NCBI RefSeq assembly: GCF_034929435.1
Contig: NZ_JAYFUM010000031.1
Location: 1-64,000, forward strand
Origin: Arcicella rigui
GTDB lineage: Bacteria > Bacteroidota > Bacteroidia > Cytophagales > Spirosomataceae
Direction: 5' to 3'
Length of the DNA: 64,000 nucleotides
How positions within the stretch are numbered: the first letter of the stretch is position 1; each line of letters starts with the position of its first letter. Shown piece by piece: positions 33,338 through 42,530 of the stretch. Made by a program: the position numbers and the translations under genes. The notes below the pieces were generated by a model. That model did not search any database and was not told the DNA's origin. It saw only the letters and a list, made by a program, of their open reading frames with translations.

Positions 33338-35250
33338 TCTATGGACATTGCATTGTCAAACTGCAACTTTACTAAGTTAGCATAAATTCCCTCATCAATC
33401 AATACCAATTCTTCGTGTGTACCTTTCTCGGCAACTTCACCATCTCGCAATACATAAATGGTATCAACATTACGAATCGTTGCCAAACGGTGAGCAATAA
33501 TAATCGTTGTGCGGTCTTGCATTAGTCTATCCAAAGCATCTTGAACCAATTTTTCAGATTCCGAATCCAAAGCACTTGTCGCTTCATCCAACACCAAAAT
33601 CGCTGGGTCTTTCAGAATCGCACGAGCAATGGCAATTCGCTGGCGTTGTCCACCCGAAAGTTTTACGCCACGTTCGCCCACAATAGTTTTAAATCCTTCT
33701 GGAAATGAATTAATAAAGTCTAAAGCATTAGCTTTTCTGGCGGCTTCAATCACCATACTTTCGTTGGCTTCTGGATTTCCGTAGGCGATATTTTCATAAA
33801 TCGTACCGCCAAAAAGCATTACTTCTTGTGGCACAATAGCGATATTCTTTCTCAGTTCTGTAATATCATAAGTATTAATATTTTTACCATCTACCAAAAT
33901 TTCACCTTTAGCAAGCTGATAATAACGCATCAACAATTGTACAATCGTAGATTTTCCTGCACCCGAATGCCCTACCAAAGCAATCTTTTCTCCTGATTTT
34001 ACCGATAAAGAAACGTCTTTCAGCACAGGCATATCTGGGCGAGAAGGATATTGGAAGGCAACATTGCGATACTGAATTTTAGGCGTTCCTGCTACTGTTT
34101 TTAGGGTTTCAGGTGTTTTACTTGGCACGGTAACATCTGTAATTTTTACTTCTGATTCTTCTCCAAGAATCTCCAAAATACGTTCAGAAGCACCCACTGT
34201 TCGCTGAATTTGGGCATACATATCGCCCAAACCTCCCACAGAACCACCAATAAAACCTGTATAAATAATAAATGTGAAAAGGTCTTTGAAAGATAATTCG
34301 CCTTGTAAAACCAAATTACCACCATACCAAACTACGCCTACCACACCGCCAAACAGTACGAAAATGATAAAAGAGATAAATCCCCCTCGGAAGGTTGCCG
34401 CTTTCAAGGCATAATCAACTACTTTTTGTACCGATAATCCATAACGATGTGCTTCCAAACTTTCGTTGGTAAATGCTTTTACAACGTTGATTGACTGTAA
34501 AGTTTCTTCTACAATAATATTTGTTGCGGCTAATTCGTCTTGTACTTTTTTGGCATTTTTACGGATGAATTTTCCGAAAACGATTGCTGCTACTACCAAA
34601 AGTGGAAAAGTAAGCAACATAAAAAGAGTAAGCTTGCTCGACAAATATGAGATTAAAATAATACCGCCGACCAAAGTAAAAATCTGACGAAAGAGTTCTG
34701 CTAAAGTAATGGAAAGTACATCTTGCAATTGCGAAACGTCTGTCGTGATTCTACTCATTAACTCACCTACACGATTTTTTTCAAAAAAAGGCACAGGCAA
34801 AGTAATGATTTTAGAGTAAAGGGCATTGCGGAGGTCACGCATGGATTGCTCCGATACTCTTGTAAATGTGAATACTCTGAAAAACGAAAAAACGGCTTGG
34901 AGTATCAATAAAACGACAAAAATTAAGGTTACTTCATTCAGCGTAAATTTGGGTGCTTCTTGAAAAACATTTTGAAGTTTGTCTGTTACCATTCCGCCAC
35001 TCATTCCTGCTCCAGCAGTTGCCATTTGGTCGGGAGAAACAATTGCTCCTACCATTTGTCCCATCAACAAGGGAACACTCATGGAAGTAATCTGTGAGAG
35101 TATCAAAAACACAAAACCAATTGCAAATGTGCCTTTGTAAGGAAGGGTGAATCTGAAAATTTTTAAGGCTTTTTGAAAACCTTCTTTCGTTACTTTTTTC
35201 TTATCTTCTGGTGGCACTTCTGCCCCAAAATTACTACTACGCTTTGCCAT
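33334..35250 (-). CDS. ABC exporter, fused permease and ATPase (MsbA-like)
   Basis: A 638-residue half-transporter: six-helix transmembrane domain (about 40-370) and nucleotide-binding domain with Walker A GHSGAGKST, signature LSGGQRQR, Walker B ILVLDEATSALD and switch His in IIAHRLATI. It probably works as a homodimer exporting a lipid, peptide or drug; the cargo is not identifiable. Co-translated with the Fur-family regulator, which suggests metal-responsive expression (inference). The 5' flank consists of GCTTTGAGC-type repeats. Confidence 0.92.
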   Translation of the reverse strand: MAKRSSNFGAEVPPEDKKKVTKEGFQKALKIFRFTLPYKGTFAIGFVFLILSQITSMSVPLLMGQMVGAIVSPDQMATAGAGMSGGMVTDKLQNVFQEAPKFTLNEVTLIFVVLLILQAVFSFFRVFTFTRVSEQSMRDLRNALYSKIITLPVPFFEKNRVGELMSRITTDVSQLQDVLSITLAELFRQIFTLVGGIILISYLSSKLTLFMLLTFPLLVVAAIVFGKFIRKNAKKVQDELAATNIIVEETLQSINVVKAFTNESLEAHRYGLSVQKVVDYALKAATFRGGFISFIIFVLFGGVVGVVWYGGNLVLQGELSFKDLFTFIIYTGFIGGSVGGLGDMYAQIQRTVGASERILEILGEESEVKITDVTVPSKTPETLKTVAGTPKIQYRNVAFQYPSRPDMPVLKDVSLSVKSGEKIALVGHSGAGKSTIVQLLMRYYQLAKGEILVDGKNINTYDITELRKNIAIVPQEVMLFGGTIYENIAYGNPEANESMVIEAARKANALDFINSFPEGFKTIVGERGVKLSGGQRQRIAIARAILKDPAILVLDEATSALDSESEKLVQDALDRLMQDRTTIIIAHRLATIRNVDTIYVLRDGEVAEKGTHEELVLIDEGIYANLVKLQFDNAMSIE

Positions 35251-35271
35251 TATTGGGTTTAATTATTAATT

Positions 35272-35363
35272 AGCTTTCAGCCATTAGCTTTGAGCTTTGA
35301 GTCAAATGTATTTATTAGCTATCAGCTTGTAGCTTTGAGCCATCAGCTTTGAGCTTTGAGTCA
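35272..35363. repeat. Intergenic word repeat, GCTTTGAGC family
   Basis: Repeated AGCTTTGAG, GCTATCAGC and GCCATCAGC units upstream of the ABC exporter start. Same family and same orientation relative to the downstream gene as at 25238-25340. Confidence 0.75.
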
Positions 35364-35395
35364 ATTGTGAATTCTAAGCTTTATACAAAAAAGTC

Positions 35396-35436
35396 AAATC
35401 TGAAATCCGAAATCCCAAATCCAACATCTCCAAATC
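35396..35436 (-). repeat. Word repeat abutting the gldB stop, GATTTCGG family
   Basis: AAATCTGAAATCCG-type units run from 35396 into the gldB stop codon (TGA on the minus strand, bases 35437-35435), which forms the start of the TGATTTGG word. Confidence 0.75.
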
Positions 35437-36466
35437 ATTCTTCATCTGGTAATCCTTTGTATTTTGATGCCTCAAAAATTGTCTGGGCATCTGTTTCTTT
35501 CATCAAATCTTGAATTCTAAGCTTTTCGTTTTCATCAAAGTACTTACCCACAATTCGCCAACCTAACCAACGCCCAATTCCTCCCGGACAGGAAGCACTG
35601 ATTTCTGGCGTACTGGGTCGCTCGCCTACGTACTTAGCCTTGATGGGTTCTTCGGTGGCATACAATAATTTATGGTCGATAAAATGAGCCCAAATTTCTT
35701 TCTGGAAATTATAACTATCCGTCAACTGTGCATCCGAATAACCAATAAAAAGGCTATCAGCTTTTGAAGGCATCATACTATGCCCAAAAACATAACTTTT
35801 TCCGTACCAAACCATTTCAGATAACAACGTTTTGTTAGTTGTATTGGTTGCATTATATTTAGCTGATAATAGCAAAACTACTTGCGGAACAATGGCAGCA
35901 GGACTGGCTTTTCTTAATTGATAATCATAAATATCAGGAAGAAACTTGCCTTTTTTGCCCATAAAATAATCTAAACCAATGATGATTAAGGTATCTGAAA
36001 CGAAAATTTCGGGACTGGGCAAAACATTCTGACCATAAAAGCCTGTGAAAATGGTACAAATTTTAGGCTCTTTGAAATCAGGATAGTAATATTTTAAGTG
36101 TTGGAAAGCTTCCTGAAAATCATTTTGGAGCTGAGAATTGCCAAAAAATGCAGGTTCTTGCGACTGTGCGTAAAAGTCTTTAAATGCTTGATTTGTAATG
36201 ACTGGAAGTAAATCGTCGGCTAATTTTTCAAAATTTTCAGGACTTGTTTGAAAATAATTCACAACAATGCTTTGGTGTTTCTTGAAAAAATTCAACAAAT
36301 CAGCTTTATCTTTGCAGATAAGTAATTCTTTATCAAGTTGTTGAATATTTAGCTTTACTTCTATATTACTAACGTCGGGGTCTGTGCTTGTTTCTTGTTC
36401 TGCTTGGCAAGCACCAAGGAATATCGCCATGCAAGAAATAAGGAAGTATATGTATTTTTGAAGCAT
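35435..36466 (-). CDS. gldB: Gliding-motility lipoprotein GldB
   Basis: A 343-residue lipoprotein with lipobox ending at Cys20 (AIFLGAC). Conserved GldB features: MVWYGKSYVFGHSMMPSKAD, SLFIGYSDAQL, IWAHFIDHKLLYAT and PGGIGRWLGWRIVGKY. GldB is needed for gliding and for the type IX secretion system in Flavobacterium; gldC often follows it there but is not found here. Divergent from an outer-membrane beta-barrel gene, which may serve the same envelope system. Confidence 0.85.
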   Translation of the reverse strand: MLQKYIYFLISCMAIFLGACQAEQETSTDPDVSNIEVKLNIQQLDKELLICKDKADLLNFFKKHQSIVVNYFQTSPENFEKLADDLLPVITNQAFKDFYAQSQEPAFFGNSQLQNDFQEAFQHLKYYYPDFKEPKICTIFTGFYGQNVLPSPEIFVSDTLIIIGLDYFMGKKGKFLPDIYDYQLRKASPAAIVPQVVLLLSAKYNATNTTNKTLLSEMVWYGKSYVFGHSMMPSKADSLFIGYSDAQLTDSYNFQKEIWAHFIDHKLLYATEEPIKAKYVGERPSTPEISASCPGGIGRWLGWRIVGKYFDENEKLRIQDLMKETDAQTIFEASKYKGLPDEE

Positions 36467-36544
36467 ATTTTGCTAAAAAGATTTGTCGTTTATTCAAAGA
36501 AGCTAACAATCTGCCTAAGATTAATTAATCACGCACACAAAATT

Positions 36545-37312
36545 ATGAAGAAAAACGCATTTCTAACCCTTTTTATTCTATTGTTGTTCCTGAAGGGCAA
36601 TGCCCAAAGTGTTCGTTATGACCATCGTTATAACCAACTTTACGAGGGATTCTATAAAATAAGTATTGGGTTTAAGTTTTCTCCAGCACTAAGTATGAAT
36701 AGCCTTGATGCCTCTGGCGACTTCAAAGGCCTGCAAAGTGTTTCTTCAAAACTGGGCGGAAGTATTGGCCCTATCGCCGATTTGTATCTTAATGAAACTA
36801 CCGCACTGAGTACGGGTTTGCTCTATACTTTGAAAAGAGTCGATTACGCTTTGCCCGATACTATTAGTTTTTATAAACAAGAATTGTTTCATCAAAAACC
36901 TCTTTCTGCTGAGGAAAAAAGGAATATCAATGCGGCTTTCAACCTCCACTGTTTACAAATACCCCTTACTTTAAAAGTATTTAGCGATGGACTTTTATCT
37001 GATTGCCCTGCCTATTTACAGTTTGGCGGGATTTTTAATTTGAAAGTAAAAGAGTCTGCCATAAACAAAGGCAGTAATCCTATCGCTCAATATCAAGAGA
37101 GACTTCCAGAAGCTACTGCTGTTTTCAGACCTTACCATTTTAGTGTGATGATTGGCTTTGGGGGAGAAACTTGTTTAAAAGGAAGTAACGATTCTTTTTT
37201 CTTTGGGATGCAGTATCAAAAAGGTATTAGCAAAATCAATAATGTTGATTCTTTTAGTAACCTTATTACCAATAATGGGATGTTGATGTTGGATTTTGGG
37301 TTTAAGTTTTGA
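36545..37312 (+). CDS. PorT-like outer-membrane beta-barrel protein
   Basis: Start set at the ATG at 36545 where MKKNAFLTLFILLLFLKGNA forms a signal peptide; length 255 residues. The remainder alternates polar and apolar residues with Gly-rich turns, and ends LMLDFGFKF with a terminal aromatic residue, as outer-membrane beta-barrels do. It resembles the PorT/outer membrane beta-barrel family of Bacteroidota. It is divergent from gldB with a 78-nt shared upstream region. Specific function unknown. Confidence 0.7.
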   Translation: MKKNAFLTLFILLLFLKGNAQSVRYDHRYNQLYEGFYKISIGFKFSPALSMNSLDASGDFKGLQSVSSKLGGSIGPIADLYLNETTALSTGLLYTLKRVDYALPDTISFYKQELFHQKPLSAEEKRNINAAFNLHCLQIPLTLKVFSDGLLSDCPAYLQFGGIFNLKVKESAINKGSNPIAQYQERLPEATAVFRPYHFSVMIGFGGETCLKGSNDSFFFGMQYQKGISKINNVDSFSNLITNNGMLMLDFGFKF

Positions 37313-37510
37313 TTTTGGGGACTTTAGGACTTTGGACTTTAGGACTTGAGGATATTTAGAGACAAGACACAAGAAGCAAGATTTTTTTGTTTTGAGACTT
37401 TAGGAATTTGGACTTTAGGACTTGAAGATATTTAGAAGCAAGACATAAGAAGAAAGATTTATTTTGAGACTTTGGGACTTGAAGATTAAAGACGTAAGAA
37501 ATAAGTTTTT
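37313..37510. repeat. Compound tandem repeat, GACTTTAGG plus AAGAAGCAAG units
   Basis: Three degenerate units of about 57-77 bp, each with GACTTTAGGACTTGA followed by GATATTTAGA and ACAAGAAGCAAGA words. They begin directly after the beta-barrel gene's stop codon. This is the reverse-oriented counterpart of 25375-25621. With the next entry it accounts for the 329-nt gap 37313-37641. Confidence 0.8.
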
Positions 37511-37604
37511 TGACTTTTGATTATTTGCTTTAAGATTTTTAGAGAATTGAGGTTTTTATAAACGAGTGTTGAGATTAATACCAAATGGCATTATCCTCAA
37601 CACT

Positions 37605-37640
37605 CAAAACAAATCCGAAATCCGACATCACAAATCCCAA
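37605..37640 (-). repeat. Word repeat abutting the WD40-like gene's stop
   Basis: AATCCGAAATCCGACATC-type words (GATTTCGG family) run up to the stop codon of the minus-strand gene ending at 37642. Confidence 0.7.
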
Positions 37641-37641
37641 A

Positions 37642-40600
37642 TCAATCGATTCCATATTTCTTCTTTATCTCTTCATCCAAAGGCAAGAGGTATTTATCTC
37701 CAAAAACCTTTATCCATTCTTGTATTTCCTCAAATTTATAATCCAATGGCTCGCCATCGCCGTAACTCATTAAATTACCCTGCTGTGTTTGTAAATCTGT
37801 TTTAACAATGGCTTTACCAACGGTGACATAGAGATAGCGATTGTCTATAATTTGTGCTTGGGTTGGCACTTTATTTAACCATAAAGTTTGGATTAATTTG
37901 CCTGTGGCTATTTCGTAGGTTTTTACTTTGTGTTTAGTGATGATACTTAGAATTTTATTGTCTTCTGAAAAATTGACCGAACTTATCTCTTTTTCTTCAT
38001 TTAAAAAGTCCGCTTGTTTTCCACTTGCCAATGACCAGACTTTGTAATTTAGATTCTCATCTGTTGTGATGAGCCATTTACTATCTTGCGAAAAAGTAGC
38101 TTCACTAATATTTTTTTCATCTTTTAAAAAGTCATAATATTTTCCTGTTTCTACAGACCAGACTTTGGAATTAAAATTCACATCTGTTGTGATGAGCCAT
38201 TTACTATCTTGCGAAAAAGTAGCTGTGTAAATCTTTTTTTCATCTTTTAAAAAGTCATAATATTTTCCTGTTGCTACTGACCAGACTTTGGAATTACGAT
38301 TCACATCTTTTGTGATGAGCCATTTACTATCTTGCGAAAAAGTAGCTTCGCTAATCTTTTTTTCATCTTTTAAAAAGTCATAATATTTTCCTGTTTCTAC
38401 TGACCAGACTTTGGCATTACGATTCACATCTCTTATGATGAGCCATTTACTATCTTGCGAAAAAGTAGCTGTGTAAATATTTTTTTCATCTTTTAAAAAG
38501 TCTGGATATTTTCCTGTTTCTACTGACCAGACTTTGGCATTACGATTCACATCTCTTATGATGAGCCATTTACTATCTTGCGAAAAAGTAGCTTCGCTAA
38601 TCTTTTTTTCATCTTTTAAAAAGTCATAATATTTTCCTGTTTCTACAGACCAGACTTTGGCATTACGATTCAAATCTTTTGTGATGAGCCATTTACTATC
38701 TTGGGAAAAAGTAGCTGTGTAAATATTTTTTTCATCTTTTAAAAAGTCATAATATTTTCCTGTTTCTACAGACCAGACTTTGGAATTATCATTCAGATCT
38801 GTTGTGATGAGCCATTTACTATCTTGCGAAAAAGTAGCGGAGCGAATCGTTTTTTCTTCATTTAAAAAGTCATAATATTTTCCCGTTGCTACTGACCAGA
38901 CTTTGGAATTATCATTCCCATCTGTAGTGATGAGCCATTGACTATCGGGAGAAAATAAGAAAATATTCACTTCTTGCAGAAAAGTGGGAATTATATCCAT
39001 TTTAACTTCCCATAATTTGTAAATATTATTCTCATTTAAGGTTATTAACCATTGATTGTCTGGGGAAAAGGTGACCTCTTGAATACCTTTCTCTTCTTGT
39101 AAAAAATCTGGAGTTTTACCAGTTTTCACTTCCCAAAATTTGTAAATATTATACACATCTTTAGTTATTAACCATTGATTGTCTGGGGAAAAGGTCACTT
39201 CTTTAATGCCTTTTTCTTCTTTTAAAAAATCTGGAGTTTTACCAGTTTTCACTTCCCAAAATTTGTAAATACTATTCTCATCTTTAGTTATTAACCATTG
39301 ATTGTCTGGGGAAAAGGTCACTTCTATAATGCCTTTTTCTTCTTTTAAAAAGTCTTGAACTTTACCAGTTTTTACTTCCCAAACTTTGTAAATATTATTC
39401 TCATTTAAGGTTATTAACCATTGATTGTCTGGGGATAAGGTCACTTCTATAATGCCTTTTTCTTCTTTTAAAAAGTCTTGAACTTTACCAGTTTTCACTT
39501 CCCAAAATTTGTAAATATTATTCTCATTTAAGGTTATTAACCATTGATTGTCTGGGGAAAAGGTCACTTCTATAATGCCTTTTTCTTCTTTTAAAAAGTC
39601 TTGAACTTTACCAGTTTTCACTTCCCAAAATTTGTAAATACTATTCTCATTTTTAGTTATTAACCATTGATTGTCTGGGGATAAGGTCACTTCTTTAATG
39701 CCTTTTTCTTCTTTTAAAAAATCTGGAGTTTTACCAGTTTTTACTTCCCAAACTTTGTAAATATTATTCTCATTTAAGGTTATTAACCATTGATAATCTG
39801 GAGAAAAAGCGACTTCTTGAATACCTTGTTCTTCTTTTAAAAAATCTGGAAATTTACCAGTTTTAACTTCCCATAATTTGTAAATATTATTCTCATTTAA
39901 GGTTATTAACCATTGATTGTCTGGGGAAAAGGTGACCTCTTGAATACCTTGTTCTTCTTTTAAAAAATCATACTTCTTACCACTTTTCACCCCCCATACT
40001 TTGTAAATATTATTCTCATCTTTAGTTATTAACCATTGAGTATCTGGGGAAAAGATAACTTCTATAATACCTTTTTCTTCTTTTAAGAAATCATACATCT
40101 TACCACTTTTTACCTCCCATACTTTGTGAATGTTATTTGCATCATTTGTAACTAACCATTGATTGTCTGGAGAAAAAGTGACTTCTTGAATACCTTGTTC
40201 TTCTTTTAAAAAATCATACTTCTTACCACTTTTCACCCCCCATACTTTGTAAATATTATTCTCATCTTTAGTTATTAACCATTGAGTATCTGGGGAAAAG
40301 ATAACTTCTATAATGCCTTTTTCTTCTTTTAAGAAATCATACTTCTTACCACTTTTTACCTCCCATACTTTGTAAATATTATTCTCATCTTTAGTTATTA
40401 ACAATTGAGTGTCTGGAGAAAAGCTAACTTCTACAATACTCTGATTAAATCTTTTCTTCTCTCTCCATTGATGAGTATTACTTTGTTGAAAGATTGCTTT
40501 ACTTTCCTCCCTAATATTATTTATTGTATTTGAATCTTTTGTTTTTTTTGAGGCTTTTTCTAATAATCTTAACCCTTGTATAGGATTTAATTTACTTGCT

Positions 40601-40971
40601 TGTGTCGTCCAAAATAGAGCTTTTGCATTGTTGTTGGCTAAGTTTGCTTTTTGTTCATTATTTTTTGATTCTATTTCTGCTTTTTTTGCTCTTTTTTCAT
40701 AGGCAATGGCATCTTTTTTCTGCTCAACAATAGCATTAAATACCTTTTCAATACTTTTATCTACAATTGTATGTTTAGCATTATCAGTCCCAGCCAAAAT
40801 ACGGGCTATATTATAGCTTTGTATGGCTTCTATGGTTTTGCCTTCTTTAAAAAGCTTATCGGCTAATTGTATTTTATGTTCAAAGCTAATTTTGTTAGGC
40901 TTTTTACTTGGCTTTTGTGCCAATACAGCCATGTTGAGCAATATGCTTAGGATTATCAAGGCTATTCTCAT
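37642..40971 (-). CDS. Exported WD40-like beta-propeller protein with 21 repeats
   Basis: 1109 residues. A signal peptide (MRIALIILSILLNMAVLAQ) is followed by a helical, TPR-like segment (30-175). Then come 20 repeats of 41 residues (184-1000; one shortened to 38) with the pattern FSPDNQWLIT...YKVWEVKTGK...DFLKEE, plus a degenerate 21st blade and a conserved-looking tail ending KKYGID. Twenty-one blades would make three seven-bladed propellers. The helical linker plus WD40 matches what normally follows the membrane span in single-chain nSTAND-WD40 proteins. Here it is a separate, exported protein whose ATG overlaps the upstream ATPase gene by 4 bp. Probable role: sensor or scaffold for that ATPase (inference). 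Confidence 0.8.
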   Translation of the reverse strand: MRIALIILSILLNMAVLAQKPSKKPNKISFEHKIQLADKLFKEGKTIEAIQSYNIARILAGTDNAKHTIVDKSIEKVFNAIVEQKKDAIAYEKRAKKAEIESKNNEQKANLANNNAKALFWTTQASKLNPIQGLRLLEKASKKTKDSNTINNIREESKAIFQQSNTHQWREKKRFNQSIVEVSFSPDTQLLITKDENNIYKVWEVKSGKKYDFLKEEKGIIEVIFSPDTQWLITKDENNIYKVWGVKSGKKYDFLKEEQGIQEVTFSPDNQWLVTNDANNIHKVWEVKSGKMYDFLKEEKGIIEVIFSPDTQWLITKDENNIYKVWGVKSGKKYDFLKEEQGIQEVTFSPDNQWLITLNENNIYKLWEVKTGKFPDFLKEEQGIQEVAFSPDYQWLITLNENNIYKVWEVKTGKTPDFLKEEKGIKEVTLSPDNQWLITKNENSIYKFWEVKTGKVQDFLKEEKGIIEVTFSPDNQWLITLNENNIYKFWEVKTGKVQDFLKEEKGIIEVTLSPDNQWLITLNENNIYKVWEVKTGKVQDFLKEEKGIIEVTFSPDNQWLITKDENSIYKFWEVKTGKTPDFLKEEKGIKEVTFSPDNQWLITKDVYNIYKFWEVKTGKTPDFLQEEKGIQEVTFSPDNQWLITLNENNIYKLWEVKMDIIPTFLQEVNIFLFSPDSQWLITTDGNDNSKVWSVATGKYYDFLNEEKTIRSATFSQDSKWLITTDLNDNSKVWSVETGKYYDFLKDEKNIYTATFSQDSKWLITKDLNRNAKVWSVETGKYYDFLKDEKKISEATFSQDSKWLIIRDVNRNAKVWSVETGKYPDFLKDEKNIYTATFSQDSKWLIIRDVNRNAKVWSVETGKYYDFLKDEKKISEATFSQDSKWLITKDVNRNSKVWSVATGKYYDFLKDEKKIYTATFSQDSKWLITTDVNFNSKVWSVETGKYYDFLKDEKNISEATFSQDSKWLITTDENLNYKVWSLASGKQADFLNEEKEISSVNFSEDNKILSIITKHKVKTYEIATGKLIQTLWLNKVPTQAQIIDNRYLYVTVGKAIVKTDLQTQQGNLMSYGDGEPLDYKFEEIQEWIKVFGDKYLLPLDEEIKKKYGID
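37972..40422 (-). repeat. 123-bp coding tandem repeats in two blocks
   Basis: Twenty in-frame units of 123 bp (unit 12 is 114 bp) inside the WD40-like gene. Block A (38956-40422) holds repeats 1-12 with ENNIYKVWEVKTGK-type cores. Block B (37972-38955) holds repeats 13-20 with NSKVWSVETGKYYDF-type cores. Repeats 2 and 4 are identical in protein sequence, and features alternate every second unit, so two-unit (246-bp) duplications have occurred. Confidence 0.95.
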
Positions 40972-42530
40972 TTTTTTAATAATTTTTGTAGTTCACTTTT
41001 TAGCTCTGTGGCTATGCTATCAGTTTCGGGTATTTTTTCTAATATTACGCTGGCAGATTCATAATAATATTGGGCTGTCATAGTATCCTTATTTCGCAAA
41101 ATATTATCGCCATTGTCTTTTACGGTTTGGGCTTGTTGGTAATACAATTGGTATAATGCTTCTTGGGCTTCTTCTTTTGCTTGTTCTGCCTTTTGTGTCA
41201 AACGCAGTACATAAAAAATAATGAATAAAAATGCCAAAGCAATCGCTCCTACAATGGCAATGTTTTTACGCAATCGTTTTTGCTTTTCTTCTTGTTCTCT
41301 AATCTTAGCAAATTCTAAAATTGGTTCTATCAAGGTATCATGTCCAATTTCATAAATAAAGCGTCCTGCGGTGTCTCTTTCTTTGCGGAGGAGGGTGCTT
41401 TTTTCTAATTGCTCCAGCATAATATCTGTTAAATGGTACTCTTGTTTGAGGTGGTCGCCTGCAAAAGGGATACGCTGGTTGTTTTGGATAAACTTTTCCT
41501 CAATCGTTTGGCTGACAATGGCTTTTTCTTCTTTGCTAAGTTTATTAAGGCTTGTTTGATAAAAGTCTTTGAAAATATCCTTGATATTCCCCAAAAGTTC
41601 TAATGTAATGGGCTTCCCTTCCAATTTAGGCACTTTATGCTCTTCTATAAAGCGGAGGATAATCTGCAAAGTGGCAGTTTCTATTTTATCATCATAGCTA
41701 TTTTTTACTCTGTTGATAATGGCATCTATTACAGCGTTTTCATAGCGAAAAGTGGGGTTGATAAATTCTTCCCCTTGTAATTGAGCAGGTTTGATAATGG
41801 CTTGTCTGGCTTCGCTTTCAGTAAGGGCATCTAATTCATAATTGAATTTTAGGATATTAGGCAAATATTTGGCAAGACGATTCAACAAAGACATCCTGTC
41901 TGAGCGAATAGAAAAAACAATTTTTATATCAGGTTTCGTAAAAATAAAGTTGGTTTGCTGATTATCAAGTTGTGTAAAGTATTCTCGTTTACTCAAAAAG
42001 TCGGGCATTCTCTGATACAACAATAAGTTTAATTCCGCAGCAAATGCTTCTATTTCTTGTTCAGAATAGGTAAAAAGTTCTTCGAATTGGTCAAAGAATA
42101 AAATAATAGGAGCTTCTGGCTGTTGAATTTGATGTTGCTTTATCCAATACCACAAAAGCCCCCTTGGATAAGCATTCTTTTTAAAATCTTGCATCCAAGC
42201 CAATTCTTCTGTATTTGTCGAAAGTGCTGTTATAAAAGTATTAAGGGGAGATTTTGAAAAAGCATCAATGCTTTGTTCTTTGTTGTACAAGCGGATAGAG
42301 AAGTGTTTGGGTTTCTCAAAGCTCTCTTGCTCCAACATCGGAATGATACCTGCATTGATTAATGAACTTTTACCATAACCACTCTTTCCATACAATACTA
42401 CGATTTGTCTGGCTAAAATAAGCTGATAAAGATTTTCCCTATCTTGTTCACGTCCCATAAACAAGTGAGCTTGCTCAGTAGTAAAAGAGTTTGCTCCGGG
42501 ATAGCGATAGATGTTTTTTGCTTTAGACAT
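40968..42530 (-). CDS. nSTAND1-type NTPase with C-terminal membrane span
   Basis: A 520-residue STAND-class P-loop ATPase. It opens with YPGANSFTTEQAHLFMGRE, then Walker A GKSGYGKS (48-55) and Walker B with the family hallmark FFDQFEELFTY (D147). A helical and winged-helix region follows (about 230-400). A membrane span (about 423-442) is preceded by KRLRK, placing the ATPase in the cytoplasm, and a 74-residue helical tail should face the periplasm. STAND proteins are switches that oligomerise on sensing a trigger and activate an effector. It overlaps the SIR2/TIR gene by 8 bp and the WD40 gene by 4 bp, so all three are co-translated. Confidence 0.88.
   Translation of the reverse strand: MSKAKNIYRYPGANSFTTEQAHLFMGREQDRENLYQLILARQIVVLYGKSGYGKSSLINAGIIPMLEQESFEKPKHFSIRLYNKEQSIDAFSKSPLNTFITALSTNTEELAWMQDFKKNAYPRGLLWYWIKQHQIQQPEAPIILFFDQFEELFTYSEQEIEAFAAELNLLLYQRMPDFLSKREYFTQLDNQQTNFIFTKPDIKIVFSIRSDRMSLLNRLAKYLPNILKFNYELDALTESEARQAIIKPAQLQGEEFINPTFRYENAVIDAIINRVKNSYDDKIETATLQIILRFIEEHKVPKLEGKPITLELLGNIKDIFKDFYQTSLNKLSKEEKAIVSQTIEEKFIQNNQRIPFAGDHLKQEYHLTDIMLEQLEKSTLLRKERDTAGRFIYEIGHDTLIEPILEFAKIREQEEKQKRLRKNIAIVGAIALAFLFIIFYVLRLTQKAEQAKEEAQEALYQLYYQQAQTVKDNGDNILRNKDTMTAQYYYESASVILEKIPETDSIATELKSELQKLLKK

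Noticed and set aside
37972..40422. CRISPR-like array
   Set aside because: The evenly spaced repeats are 123-bp in-frame coding units with no unique spacers and no cas genes; they encode propeller blades.
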